Positions 33,541 to 42,387 of a DNA stretch of 64,000 nucleotides are shown piece by piece. The notes beneath the pieces are model-generated. The model did not search any database. It was not told the DNA's origin and saw only the letters and a program-made list of their open reading frames with translations. The translations under genes were made by a program, and so were the position numbers. This DNA comes from an uncultured Collinsella sp. (GTDB taxonomy: Bacteria; Actinomycetota; Coriobacteriia; Coriobacteriales; Coriobacteriaceae): assembly GCA_900541685.1 (NCBI GenBank), contig UQKM01000010.1:12543-76542 (forward strand), in the 5' to 3' direction. Each line of letters opens with the position of its first letter. Positions within the stretch are counted from its first letter, which is position 1.

Positions 33541-33668
33541 GGCGAAGCAGTCTGGCTTGGGGCGCGAGGCGGTTCGCCCGCGCGTCCTATACAGTAATGT
33601 CCCTTGCCCAGGATTCCCACCTGGTTCCCTCCGCAAGCCAGCGCGGGCTGTGCAGGCGCCGCGCCGGT
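33541..33668 (-). promoter_or_regulatory. cobalamin riboswitch upstream of cbiK
   Basis: On the minus strand the core reads GGGAACCAGGTGGGAATCC, then TGGGCAAGGGACATTACTGTA, matching the conserved GGGAA..GGTGAAAATCC..CCACTGT layout of the adenosylcobalamin riboswitch. The 3' part CCAAGCCAGACTGCTTCGCC corresponds to the AGCCAG-C-GCC end. A short ACCC/GGGT hairpin with TTTTCTTTC at about 33475-33503 and a CACGGC/GCCGTG hairpin at about 33519-33533 are candidates for the expression platform. When cobalamin is plentiful it should shut off cbiK and the importer genes. Confidence 0.85.
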
Positions 33669-33876
33669 CATTTCCTTTTATCCGATTGTCATATGCTCGT
33701 TGCCGAAACTTTTACTATGATAGTGGGCACTTGTGAACGTGTCAAAGCCAGCGCGGGCGGCATTGCGCCTCCTGCCTGCGTATTTGCGCCGATTGCTGCC
33801 GCAGGCGCCGTGTTTTGCCCGCTGCGCGAATGGCGGCGTAAACGGTTGCGATGAGAAACGGGAAGGGAAGGCTCGG

Positions 33877-34668
33877 ATGATTCATATCGTTGGCGCAGGT
33901 TCGGGCGCCGCCGACCTTATCACGCTGCGCGGGGCGCGTCTTCTACGCGCGGCCGACGTGGTCGTTTGGGCGGGGAGCCTTGTGAACCCCGAGCTGCTCG
34001 CCGAGTGCAAGGAATCCTGCGTCGTCTACGACAGCGCGCACATGACCTTGGAGGAAGTGCTCGACGTGATGTGCGCGGCAGATGCGCGGGGCGAGGAAGT
34101 GGTGCGCCTGCACACGGGCGACCCGTGCCTGTACGGCGCCATCCAGGAGCAGATGGACGCGCTCGACGCGCGCGGCGTGGACTACGAGGTGGTGCCCGGC
34201 GTGTCGAGCTTTTGCGGTGCCGCGGCGGCGCTTCGCCAGGAATACACGCTGCCGGGAATCAGCCAGTCGGTCGTGATCACGCGGCTTTCCGGGCGCACCC
34301 CCATGCCTGCGGGCGAGGGCATGCGCACCATGGCGGAAAGCGGCTCGACTATGGTCATCTTCCTGAGCTCGGGTATGCTCGCCGAGCTTTCCGCCGAGCT
34401 TTTGGCCGCGGGCCGCAGCTCCGACGAGCCGGCGGCGCTCGTGTATAAGGCGACCTGGCCTGAGGAGCGCGTGGTGCGATGCACAGTGGGCACGCTCGCC
34501 GATGCGGGCGCGCGAGAGGGCATCGACCGCACGGCGCTCGTGGTGGTGGGCCGCGTGCTCGGAGCTCGCGGCGGGCTTGCGCACGACGGCGCGCAGGCGG
34601 AGTCGTACGAGCGCAGCAAGCTTTACGACCCTTCGTTTGCCACGGGGTATCGGAAGGCGAGCAGCTAG
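33877..34668 (+). CDS. cbiF: cobalt-precorrin-4 C11-methyltransferase
   Basis: SAM-dependent tetrapyrrole methylase adding the C11 methyl group. Its 263 residues begin with IHIVGAGSGAADLITLRGAR, the family's SAM-binding loop, followed by VVWAGSLVNPELL, RLHTGDPCLYGAIQEQ, VVPGVSSFCGAAAAL and ITRLSGRTPMPAGE, the last being diagnostic of CbiF/CobM. ATG 33877 is chosen because the family starts here and GGAAGGG lies upstream; the longer frame from 33733 codes nothing conserved. It opens the 17-gene plus-strand unit, divergent from cbiK, with a possible TATGAT -10 near 33716. No cobalamin riboswitch is seen in its leader. Confidence 0.95.
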   Translation: MIHIVGAGSGAADLITLRGARLLRAADVVVWAGSLVNPELLAECKESCVVYDSAHMTLEEVLDVMCAADARGEEVVRLHTGDPCLYGAIQEQMDALDARGVDYEVVPGVSSFCGAAAALRQEYTLPGISQSVVITRLSGRTPMPAGEGMRTMAESGSTMVIFLSSGMLAELSAELLAAGRSSDEPAALVYKATWPEERVVRCTVGTLADAGAREGIDRTALVVVGRVLGARGGLAHDGAQAESYERSKLYDPSFATGYRKASS

Positions 34669-34669
34669 C

Positions 34670-35854
34670 GTGGCCTTCGAGCACTACATATATACCGGGA
34701 CGACCCGCCTGCGCTGCGGCTACACCACGGGGAGTTGCGCCGCGCTCGCGGCGAAGGCGGCCTGCGAGATGCTCTTGTCACGAAAGCCCGTCGGCCGCGT
34801 GTCGATCGTCACCCCCGGCGGGCTGCCCGTCGAGGCGAACGTGGTCGACGTATGTATCGGCGAGGGGTGCGCCCAGTGCGCCGTGCGAAAGGACGCAGGC
34901 GACGATGCCGATGTGACCGACGGCGTGCTCGTGTACGCGCGCGTGGAACATGCGGGGTCGGGCACGGGTGCTGCGGGCAGCAAGGGCGTGCCCGCGCGCG
35001 AATCGGAAGTTTCCGTCGATGGCGGCGTGGGCGTGGGGCGCGTGACGTTGCCCGGGCTCGAGCAGCCGGTGGGGGCGGCCGCCATCAACGCGACGCCGCG
35101 CGCGATGATCACTTCGGCGGTGCGCGAGGTGTGCGCCGCGCACGGCTTTTCTGGAAATATCGCTGTGACGATTTCGGTACCCGAGGGTGTTGCCCTTGCC
35201 GAAAAGACCTTCAACCCGCACCTGGGGATAGAGGACGGCATTTCCATCCTGGGCACGACGGGCATCGTCGAGCCGCGCAGCCTTGCTGCCTTGCGCGACA
35301 GCATCGAGCTCGAGATCCGGCAGCATGCGGCTATGGGGCGGCGCGGAGTCGTGCTCACGCCCGGCAACTACGGCGCGCAGTTCATCTCGGGGCATTTCCA
35401 CCTAAACGGTGCGCCGGTGGTCTTCATCTCCAACTTCGTGGGCGATGCGATTGATTGCTGCGTTCGCGAGGGATTTATCAATGTCCTTCTTGTGGGACAC
35501 ATCGGCAAGCTGGTGAAGGTCGCGGGCGGCATCATGGACACCCATTCGCGTACCGCCGACTGCCGCGCGGAGATTCTGGCCGCTCACGCGGCCTTGGCCG
35601 GCGCGGGCACGAAGACCGTGCGCGATATCATGTCGTCGGTCACGACCACGGCGGCGCTCGAGGTAATCGAGGCCGCCGGTGTGGGGGACGCTGCGTGCGC
35701 CTCGCTCGCTGTGGCAATCGAGGACAGGTTGCGCCGCCGCGCGGCGGGCGGATGCGACATCGCCGCGGTCGTGTTCGACGCCGAGCGCCGCGAGCTTTTC
35801 CGCACGTCGGGCGCCGATGCAGTTATCGGGGAATTGGGGGCGACGTATGAGTAA
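34670..35854 (+). CDS. cbiD: cobalt-precorrin-5B C1-methyltransferase
   Basis: Methylates C1 in the anaerobic pathway. CbiD is unrelated to the usual tetrapyrrole methylases. The 394 residues start LRCGYTTGSCAALAAKAAC, the CbiD signature, and include VTPGGLPVEANVVD, AAINATPRAMITSAVREVC, GILGTTGIVEP-like SILGTTGIVEPRSLAALRD, and LTPGNYGAQFISGHF. A GTG start at 34670, one base after the cbiF stop, is the only fit; the frame upstream lies inside cbiF. It overlaps cbiL by 8 bases. Confidence 0.95.
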   Translation: MAFEHYIYTGTTRLRCGYTTGSCAALAAKAACEMLLSRKPVGRVSIVTPGGLPVEANVVDVCIGEGCAQCAVRKDAGDDADVTDGVLVYARVEHAGSGTGAAGSKGVPARESEVSVDGGVGVGRVTLPGLEQPVGAAAINATPRAMITSAVREVCAAHGFSGNIAVTISVPEGVALAEKTFNPHLGIEDGISILGTTGIVEPRSLAALRDSIELEIRQHAAMGRRGVVLTPGNYGAQFISGHFHLNGAPVVFISNFVGDAIDCCVREGFINVLLVGHIGKLVKVAGGIMDTHSRTADCRAEILAAHAALAGAGTKTVRDIMSSVTTTAALEVIEAAGVGDAACASLAVAIEDRLRRRAAGGCDIAAVVFDAERRELFRTSGADAVIGELGATYE

Positions 35855-36536
35855 AGGCGTGCTGTACGGGGTGGGCACGGGGCCTGGCGACCCCGAGCTG
35901 CTCACGATCAAGGCCGTCCGCACAATCGAATCGTGTCCGGTCATCGCCGCACCGCAGACGGCGGACGGAGCCATGGTCGCGCTCGACATCGTGCGCGGCG
36001 CCGTCGACCTTACAGGCAAGACGGTGATCCCCGTGCGATTCTCGATGACGCGCGACGTTGAGCGCCGCGCGGCCGAGCATGCCTCGCTTGTTCGCGAGCT
36101 TGTCGCGCACCTGGATGCGGTCCGCGACGTCGCGCTGCTGAACCTGGGGGACCCGAGCATCTACGCCACCTTCCAGCGCATCGCGCCCGACGTGCGCGCC
36201 CGCGGGTTCGAGGCGCGCGCCATTCCCGGCGTGCCGAGCTTCTGCGCGGTCGCCGCGGCACTCGAGCGCGACCTCACGCCCGAGATGTCGTCGCCTCTGC
36301 ACATCGTGCCCGGCGGCTACGACGACGTGCGCCGCGCAATCGGCTGGCCGGGGACGAAGGTGGTCATGAAGGCGCGCCGCTCGCTTGCGGACACGAAGTG
36401 CATCCTTCGCGAGGAGGGCGCCTTCGACGGTGCCGAGCTCGTAGAGGACTGTGGGCTTCCGGGCGAGCGCGTGTACCGCTCGGTCGACGATGTGCCCGAT
36501 CGGGGCAGCTACTTCTCGACGATGGTGGTGCGCTAG
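35847..36536 (+). CDS. cbiL: cobalt-precorrin-2 C20-methyltransferase
   Basis: First methylation after cobalt insertion: methylates C20 of cobalt-precorrin-2 (product of CbiK and the sirohydrochlorin route). Its 229 residues show LYGVGTGPGDPELLTIKAVR, ALLNLGDPSIYATFQRI, AIPGVPSFCAVAAALERDL and TKVVMKARRSLADTK. It overlaps cbiD by 8 bases and ends exactly where cbiG begins. Placement among cbiF, D, G and H fits the anaerobic (early cobalt) pathway. Confidence 0.94.
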   Translation: MSKGVLYGVGTGPGDPELLTIKAVRTIESCPVIAAPQTADGAMVALDIVRGAVDLTGKTVIPVRFSMTRDVERRAAEHASLVRELVAHLDAVRDVALLNLGDPSIYATFQRIAPDVRARGFEARAIPGVPSFCAVAAALERDLTPEMSSPLHIVPGGYDDVRRAIGWPGTKVVMKARRSLADTKCILREEGAFDGAELVEDCGLPGERVYRSVDDVPDRGSYFSTMVVR

Positions 36537-37670
36537 ATGAGGGTTTCCTGCATAGCGTTCACTGAGAGGGGGTATGCGTTGGCGGAGCGCACCGCACACG
36601 CGCTTTCCGATTGCGCGCAGACAGGTGAAGATGACCCTGGCTGGGACGTTTCCGTTTCGCGCGGGTTCGGCGAGGGGAAGGCCGACCTGCGCGCATGGAC
36701 GGCGCTCGCGTGGGAAGCGTCGGACGCGCTTCTGTTCGTGGGCGCGGCGGGCATCGCCGTGCGGGCGATCGCGCCGCATGTCGCCTCGAAGGCAAGCGAT
36801 TCCGCGGTTGTGGCGATCGACGAGGCGGGGCGCTTTGCCGTCCCGCTTTTGTCGGGGCATTTGGGCGGTGCGAACGAGCTTGCGCAAACTGTGGCACGCG
36901 CGGCAGGGGCCATCCCCGTCATCACCACGGCGACCGACGTCCGCGGCGTGTGGGCGGTGGATACGTGGGCGCGCTGTGCGGGGCTCGCCGTTTCGAATCC
37001 CGAGGCCATCAAGCGAGTGTCGGCGCGGCTGCTTTCGGGCGGGCGCGTGGCGCTCTATTCCGACATGCCGATTTCGGGACAGCCGCCTGAGGGGGTTGAC
37101 ATTGCGTCCGACCGCGCTCGGGCCGATATTGTCGTGTCGCCGTTCGCTGGCGCGAATGCAGGTGCGTCCGTTCGCGCAGCGGAGACGACGGGCGATGTCG
37201 TGCCCGCCGGTGAGACGGGGAAGCCGGCGGGCGTGCGGGCGCAGGCGCCTGCGCCCGAGCCGCTTCGCCTTGTCGTGCCCTGCATCGTTGCGGGCATAGG
37301 GTGCCGTCGCGGTGCGTGCGCCGAAGCGATCGGGGAGGCGTTTCTTCTCGCGTGCGGGCAGGCGGGTATCTCGCCTTCGGCCGTGCGCGAGGCGGCGACG
37401 ATCGACGTGAAGGCGCACGAGGAGGGTCTGCTCGCCTTCTGCCGCGCGCGCAAGATTCCGCTTGCGACGTATTCCGCAGAGGAGTTGTCGCAGGTCGAAG
37501 GTAGCGTTTCGCCATCTGATTTCGTGCGCGCGACGGTGGGGGTCGACAATGTGTGCGAGCGCGCGGCGCTCGCGGGCGGGGGCAAACTTATCTTCCCGAA
37601 GCTCGCTCACGGCGGCGTGACCGTCGCGTTTTCCAAGGTAACTATCGAACTTTCGTTTAAGGAGCGGTGA
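36537..37670 (+). CDS. cbiG: cobalt-precorrin-5A hydrolase
   Basis: Opens the delta-lactone of cobalt-precorrin-5A and releases acetaldehyde, a step unique to the anaerobic pathway. The 377 residues have the N-terminal domain (ALLFVGAAGIAVRAIAPHV, FAVPLLSGHLGGANELAQ, ITTATDVRGVWAVD), a variable Ala/Gly/Pro-rich middle (about 195-240) and the C-terminal domain (CIVAGIGCRRGACAEAIGEA, GSVSPSDFVRATVGVDNVCE). Its start codon directly follows the cbiL stop. The middle linker is among the GC-richest stretches in the window. Confidence 0.94.
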   Translation: MRVSCIAFTERGYALAERTAHALSDCAQTGEDDPGWDVSVSRGFGEGKADLRAWTALAWEASDALLFVGAAGIAVRAIAPHVASKASDSAVVAIDEAGRFAVPLLSGHLGGANELAQTVARAAGAIPVITTATDVRGVWAVDTWARCAGLAVSNPEAIKRVSARLLSGGRVALYSDMPISGQPPEGVDIASDRARADIVVSPFAGANAGASVRAAETTGDVVPAGETGKPAGVRAQAPAPEPLRLVVPCIVAGIGCRRGACAEAIGEAFLLACGQAGISPSAVREAATIDVKAHEEGLLAFCRARKIPLATYSAEELSQVEGSVSPSDFVRATVGVDNVCERAALAGGGKLIFPKLAHGGVTVAFSKVTIELSFKER

Positions 37671-38413
37671 TGGGAAAGCTCTTCGTGGTGGGGATCGGCC
37701 CGGGCGGCCCCGACGGCATGACGATTGCGGCTCGGCGCGCGCTCGAGGCGGCCGACATCGTTGTGGGGTATACGAAATACGTGGAGCTCGCGCTCGCCGC
37801 CGTGCCCGACGCGGCGCATCTCGCGACGCCGATGATGCACGAGGTCGAACGGTGCCGCCTGGCGCTTTCGCGCGCGCAGTGCGGAGAAGCCGTGGCGCTT
37901 GTGTGCAGCGGTGACGCGGGCGTGTACGGCATGGCGAGCCCCGTGCTGGAGCTTGCTGAGGACTACCCCGATGTAGACGTGGAAGTTATCGCCGGGGCCA
38001 CCGCGGCTCAGAGCGGGTCGGCGGTGCTCGGCGCCCCGCTTGCCCACGACTTCGCGGTCGTGTCGCTCTCCGACCTGCTCACGCCGTGGGAGGTCATCGA
38101 GCGCAGGCTCGCCGCCGTGGCGAGCGCCGACTTCTGCATCTGTTTGTACAACCCGCGCAGCAGAAAGCGCGCCGATAGGCTCTCGCGCGCGGCGAAGATT
38201 ATGCTCGAATGGAAGGCCCCCGACACGCTCTGCGGCTGGGTACGCAACATCGGGCGCGAGGGGCAGCAGTCGGGCATGTGCAGGCTCTCCGAGCTGGGGG
38301 AGTTCGACGCCGACATGTTCACCACCGTGTTCGTCGGCAACGCGGACACGAAGCGCGTAGGCGGCCGTATGGTCACGCCGCGCGGGTATCGGGAGATTCC
38401 ATGCGAAAGGTAA
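37670..38413 (+). CDS. cbiH: cobalt-precorrin-3 C17-methyltransferase
   Basis: Ring-contraction enzyme that methylates C17. Its 247 residues have KLFVVGIGPGGPDGMTIAAR, VGYTKYVELA, ALVCSGDAGVYGMASPVLEL, VIAGATAAQSGSAVLGAPLA, HDFAVVSLSDLLTPWEVIE and LYNPRSRKRADRL, all diagnostic for CobJ/CbiH. The ATG at 37670 shares a base with the cbiG TGA; a GTG three bases earlier is possible. It overlaps cbiET by 13 bases. No additional Fe-S domain, found in some long CbiH forms, is present. Confidence 0.95.
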   Translation: MGKLFVVGIGPGGPDGMTIAARRALEAADIVVGYTKYVELALAAVPDAAHLATPMMHEVERCRLALSRAQCGEAVALVCSGDAGVYGMASPVLELAEDYPDVDVEVIAGATAAQSGSAVLGAPLAHDFAVVSLSDLLTPWEVIERRLAAVASADFCICLYNPRSRKRADRLSRAAKIMLEWKAPDTLCGWVRNIGREGQQSGMCRLSELGEFDADMFTTVFVGNADTKRVGGRMVTPRGYREIPCER

Positions 38414-39873
38414 CGATCATCGGGGCGGGGCCCGGAAACCCCGACTTGCTCTCGCGCGCGGCGCTCGACGCGATCGACATCGCCGACGTGGTCATCGGCG
38501 CTCATCGCGCGCTTGTCAGCATCGACGTGCCGCCCGATGTGGTGAGATGCGAGCTCGTGAAGACGGCGGACATCGTCGCCGCGCTCACTGATGCGGCGTC
38601 GTGGCAGCGCGCCGTGGTCGTGATGACGGGCGATGTGGGGCTGTTCAGCGGCGCGCGCCGCCTGGTGGAGGCGCTCTCCGGCGACGCGCAGGTGGACGTG
38701 CGCGTCATTCCCGGCATAAGCTCAGCGTCGTATCTCGCCGCGCGCCTCGCGCGTCCATGGCAGGATTGGCGCTTCGCGAGCGCTCACGGCGTGGCGTGCG
38801 ACATCGTGGCCGAGGCCGAGCGCGCAGGTGAGCTCTTCCTCGCCACGTCGGGCGGGGAAGACCCCTCGCGGCTTTCGGGCGAGCTTGTGCAGGCGGGCTT
38901 CGGGGACGCGCGCGTGACGGTGGCCGAGCGCCTGTCGTACCCCGACGAGCGCATCACCTGCGCGACCGCAAGTGAAATCGCAGGTCAGACGTTCGACGAC
39001 TTGAACGTGATGCTTATCGAGTTCGCAGGCTGCGCCGGTTCGCCTGCGGGCTCTAGCGCAGCCTCCGAGGCGCCGGCCGGCGCGTCTGCGCCCGCGGCGG
39101 CTTCTTTCGCGGCGGACTCTGCGGGCGCATCCCGCGCCGCGAGCTCCCGCTGGCCGTACGCTTCCTCGGGCATTCCCGACGAGCTCTTCATCCGCGGCGA
39201 CGTTCCCATGACCAAGCAGGAGGTGCGCGCCGTCGCGCTCGCGAAGCTGCGCCTTACCGCGACCGACACCGTGTGGGATGTCGGCGCCGGCACGGGGAGC
39301 GTTTCGATCGAGGCGGCGCTCGTCGCGCGAGCGGGGTCGGTATGGGCGGTCGAGCGCAACGCGGCCGGCGTGCGGCTCATCCGAGAGAACGCGGATGCAT
39401 TCGGGTGCGGCAACGTGCATGCGGTCCCCGGTGTCGCCCCCGAAGCGCTCGCGAAACTGCCCGTCCCCGACGCCGTGTTCGTCGGCGGGAGCGCGGGCGA
39501 GCTTCCCTCCATCGTGGAGGCGGCGCTCGAGAAGAACTCGCAGGTTCGCCTGTGCGTGCCATGCGTCACCGTTGAGACGCTCACCGAGGCGTTCGCGCTC
39601 CTCTCGGGTTCGCGCTTTAAGGGGTTCGAGGCGTGCCAGGTGTCGGCCGCCCGTGCCGAGGCTGTAGGCTCGCACCATCTTATGAAGGCGCAAAACCCCG
39701 TGTTCCTCGTCAGCGCGCGTGGTGCGGGCGCGGATGCCGAGGAGCTTGCCGAAGTCGGCGCGCTTGCTGAGTCGCCTGTCGGGGAGGACCTCTCTGTCGA
39801 GGGGAACGCATCCGTTGAGGTGGTCTCGCTTGCTTACTGCAGCGCCGCAGGTGGGGAAGGCGGCGCCCGGTGA
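38401..39873 (+). CDS. cbiET: cobalt-precorrin-7 C5-methyltransferase / C15-methyltransferase (decarboxylating) fusion
   Basis: One 490-residue chain with two enzymes. CbiE (about 1-210) has VTIIGAGPGNPDLLSRAALD, MTGDVGLFSGARRL and VIPGISSASYLAARL. A 40-residue Ala/Ser/Gly linker (about 215-255) follows. CbiT (about 258-460) has GIPDELFIRGDVPMTKQEVR, the SAM site VWDVGAGTGSVSIEAAL and DAVFVGGSAGELPSIVEAAL. Together they methylate C5 and C15 and remove the C12 acetate carboxylate. The E-T fusion is like CobL of the aerobic pathway, but the surrounding genes are those of the anaerobic one. The C-terminal 30 residues are acidic and unassigned. It overlaps cbiA by GTGA. Confidence 0.94.
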   Translation: MRKVTIIGAGPGNPDLLSRAALDAIDIADVVIGAHRALVSIDVPPDVVRCELVKTADIVAALTDAASWQRAVVVMTGDVGLFSGARRLVEALSGDAQVDVRVIPGISSASYLAARLARPWQDWRFASAHGVACDIVAEAERAGELFLATSGGEDPSRLSGELVQAGFGDARVTVAERLSYPDERITCATASEIAGQTFDDLNVMLIEFAGCAGSPAGSSAASEAPAGASAPAAASFAADSAGASRAASSRWPYASSGIPDELFIRGDVPMTKQEVRAVALAKLRLTATDTVWDVGAGTGSVSIEAALVARAGSVWAVERNAAGVRLIRENADAFGCGNVHAVPGVAPEALAKLPVPDAVFVGGSAGELPSIVEAALEKNSQVRLCVPCVTVETLTEAFALLSGSRFKGFEACQVSAARAEAVGSHHLMKAQNPVFLVSARGAGADAEELAEVGALAESPVGEDLSVEGNASVEVVSLAYCSAAGGEGGAR

Positions 39874-41252
39874 GCACGTCCATCCCGCGCTTCATGGTCG
39901 CTGCGCCCTCGAGCGGGAGCGGCAAGACGGTCGTAACGTGCGCGCTCCTGCGCGCGCTCGCGCGCCGCGGCCTTGCATGCGCGGCCTTCAAATGCGGCCC
40001 CGACTACATTGACCCGCTCTTTCATCGCCGCGTCGTGGGTGCGCGCTCGGGCAATTTAGACGGCTTCTTCACCGACGCCCCGACGCTGCGCGCCCTGCTC
40101 GCACGCGGCGTCGCGGGCGCGGATGTCGCGGTGCTCGAGGGGGTTATGGGCTTCTACGACGGCATGGCGCCCGGCGTGGCCGACGCGAGCAGCTACCAGG
40201 TTGCGCGCGACACGGAAACGCCGGTCGTTTTAGTGGTGAACGGGCGCGGGGCGTCTTTATCGCTCGCCGCTGTAATCCGCGGCATCGCCGAGTTCCTGCC
40301 TTGTGCGAACGTGCGCGGCGTCGTGCTGAACAAGACGAGCGCCGCTGCCTGCGCCTATGCGGCGCCTGCGATCGAGAAGCACACGGGCGTCGCGGTTTTG
40401 GGGAATATCCCCGCCGACGAGGCGTTCTCGCTCGAAAGCCGGCATCTGGGGCTTGTGACCGCCGACGAGGTCGAGCAGCTCTCCGCGCGCATCGACAAGA
40501 TGGCCGAGCTGGTGGAAAAGAGCATCGACGTCGACCGCTTGCTCGAAATAGCGGCGACGGCACCCGATATCCGCGAGGAACCTTACCGGTTGGAGCCGAT
40601 CGCGGGAGCGCGGCCCATCGTCGCCGTCGCGCGTGACGAGGCGTTCTCGTTCTATTACGAGGAGAATCTGCGCGTGCTCGAGGACCTGGGTTGCGAGCTG
40701 GCCTTTTTCAGCCCCCTGTGTGATAGCGAGTTGCCCCGGGGGACAAGCGCCCTCTATCTGGGGGGCGGCTACCCGGAGCTCCATGCGCGACAGCTCTCCG
40801 AGAACGCGCCGATGCGCGCGGCCGTGCGGCGCGCGGCGGAATCCGGCATGCCGACGGTTGCCGAATGCGGTGGGTTTCTGTACCTGCAGCGCGAAATCGC
40901 CGATAGCGAGGGGCGGCGCTGGCCTGTTGCGGGCGCCCTTGAGGGCGCAAGCGAGAACGGGGGAAGGCTGTCCCATTTCGGGTACGTGGAGCTTACTTCC
41001 CAACGCGACGGGCTCTACGGGCCGCGCGGCACACGCATCCGCGCGCACGAGTTCCACTACTGGCAGTCCACCTGCCCGGGCGGCGACTTTTGGGCGCAGA
41101 AGCCCCGGCGCGACAAGGGCTGGCCGTGCATGACGACCACCCCGTCCCTGGTGGCGGGCTTCCCGCATGTGTACTATCCTGCGAACCCCGACGTTGCGCG
41201 CGCGTTCGCGTCTGCCGCAGCGTCGTTCGCAGAGAGGAGGCGGCATGGCTGA
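39870..41252 (+). CDS. cbiA: cobyrinate a,c-diamide synthase
   Basis: ATP- and glutamine-dependent amidation of the a and c carboxylates of (cobalt) cobyrinate. Of 460 residues, the N-terminal dethiobiotin-synthetase-like domain has the P-loop APSSGSGKTVVTCALLRAL and FKCGPDYIDPLFH, with EGVMGFYDG. The C-terminal class I glutaminase-like domain has LYLGGGYPELHARQLSEN and the nucleophile Cys in TVAECGGFLYLQ, then HEFHYW. A GTG start overlaps the cbiET stop (GTGA). The stop lies within the cobT start region. Confidence 0.95.
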   Translation: MSTSIPRFMVAAPSSGSGKTVVTCALLRALARRGLACAAFKCGPDYIDPLFHRRVVGARSGNLDGFFTDAPTLRALLARGVAGADVAVLEGVMGFYDGMAPGVADASSYQVARDTETPVVLVVNGRGASLSLAAVIRGIAEFLPCANVRGVVLNKTSAAACAYAAPAIEKHTGVAVLGNIPADEAFSLESRHLGLVTADEVEQLSARIDKMAELVEKSIDVDRLLEIAATAPDIREEPYRLEPIAGARPIVAVARDEAFSFYYEENLRVLEDLGCELAFFSPLCDSELPRGTSALYLGGGYPELHARQLSENAPMRAAVRRAAESGMPTVAECGGFLYLQREIADSEGRRWPVAGALEGASENGGRLSHFGYVELTSQRDGLYGPRGTRIRAHEFHYWQSTCPGGDFWAQKPRRDKGWPCMTTTPSLVAGFPHVYYPANPDVARAFASAAASFAERRRHG

Positions 41253-42387
41253 AGCAACCGAAACCGCGCTTGCCTGCATCCGCGAGGAAGTCGAGCGCGC
41301 GTTCTCGTCGGCGCCGGGCGCCGTGCTCGAAGCCGCGCTTTCCCGGATCGCGCCCGCAGACGAGTGCGCCCGTGCCGCCGCGTACGCCGCGTGGGACTCC
41401 ATCGCGCACCCCTTGGGGGGATTGGGCGACTTTGAAGACGCCGTCGCGTGTATCGCCGCAGCTCAGGGGAGCGCCGAGGTGGCCGAGTTTCCCCGTGCGC
41501 TCGCGGTATTCTTCTCCGACAACGGGGTCGTTGCCGAAGGCGTGTCGCAAAGCGGGCAAGATGTGACGCGAGCCGTCGCGCGCAACATGTGCGAGGGGGC
41601 CGCGAGCGCCTGCCGCATGGCGGCGTTCGCGGGTGCCGAGGTCGTGCCCGTCGACGTAGGTATGGCCCGGGGCATAGAAGACGCGCGCATGGTGCGCGCG
41701 AACGTGCGGCGGGGGAGCGGCAACATCGCTCACGGCTCCGCTATGTCTCGCGATGGGGCCGTGCGCGCGATCGAGGTCGGAATCGCCGTCGCGTGCGGGC
41801 TTGCCCGCGCCGGCGTGCGCCTTCTCGCCGCGGGCGAGATGGGCATCGGCAACACGACCACCTCGGCGGCGGTGGCCGCAGTGCTCATCCGGGCGGACGC
41901 GCGGAGCCTTGTCGGGCGCGGCGCGGGGCTCTCGGACGCCTCGCTCGCGCGCAAGCGCGACGTGGTCGAGCGCGCTATCGACGCGAACTCGCCCGATCCC
42001 GCCGACCCGATCGACGTGCTCTCGAAGGTGGGCGGCTTCGACATCGCTGCGATGTGCGGCTTCTACCTGGGGGCCGCGGTCTCGAAGGCGCCGGCGCTCC
42101 TCGACGGGGTCATATCCTGCACGGCGGCCCTGTGCGCGGCGCGCCTGTGCCCCAACGCCTTGGGCTACCTCGTGGGCACCCACGCATCAAGCGAACCCGC
42201 AAGCCGGGAGCTCCTTCGCGAGCTCGGCATAAAGGCGCCCCTCGACGCAGGCATGCACTTGGGCGAGGGCGCGGGCGCCATGGCGTATCTCCCCCTTCTG
42301 GATTCGGCGCTGCGCGTGTACCGGGATGGGAAGACGTTCACGGCGACTGGCATGGCTGCTTACGAGCATTTCGAGGCCGGGAAATGA
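41245..42387 (+). CDS. cobT: nicotinate-nucleotide--dimethylbenzimidazole phosphoribosyltransferase
   Basis: Activates the lower ligand base as its alpha-ribotide for the nucleotide loop. Its 380 residues contain HPLGGLGDFEDAVACIAA, FFSDNGVVAEGVSQSGQDVT, GMARGIEDARMVRANVRRGS, LAAGEMGIGNTTTSAAVAAV, VGRGAGLSDASLARKRDVV and the catalytic Glu in DAGMHLGEGAGAMAYLPLL. ATG 41245 has GAGGAGG upstream and overlaps the cbiA stop by 8 bases. No gene for making dimethylbenzimidazole is nearby, so the base may come from outside or be a different one. Confidence 0.95.
   Translation: MAEATETALACIREEVERAFSSAPGAVLEAALSRIAPADECARAAAYAAWDSIAHPLGGLGDFEDAVACIAAAQGSAEVAEFPRALAVFFSDNGVVAEGVSQSGQDVTRAVARNMCEGAASACRMAAFAGAEVVPVDVGMARGIEDARMVRANVRRGSGNIAHGSAMSRDGAVRAIEVGIAVACGLARAGVRLLAAGEMGIGNTTTSAAVAAVLIRADARSLVGRGAGLSDASLARKRDVVERAIDANSPDPADPIDVLSKVGGFDIAAMCGFYLGAAVSKAPALLDGVISCTAALCAARLCPNALGYLVGTHASSEPASRELLRELGIKAPLDAGMHLGEGAGAMAYLPLLDSALRVYRDGKTFTATGMAAYEHFEAGK

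Noticed and set aside
33733..33876. Extended N-terminus of cbiF from the ATG-like frame start at 33733
   Set aside because: The 48 extra residues show no conserved sequence and the methylase domain begins exactly at 33877 behind a ribosome site.
35823..37610. A 595-residue minus-strand open frame opposite cbiL and cbiG
   Set aside because: It is Arg/His-rich, has no family features, and lies opposite two well-recognised, overlapping genes. It is the usual shadow of GC-rich third codon positions.
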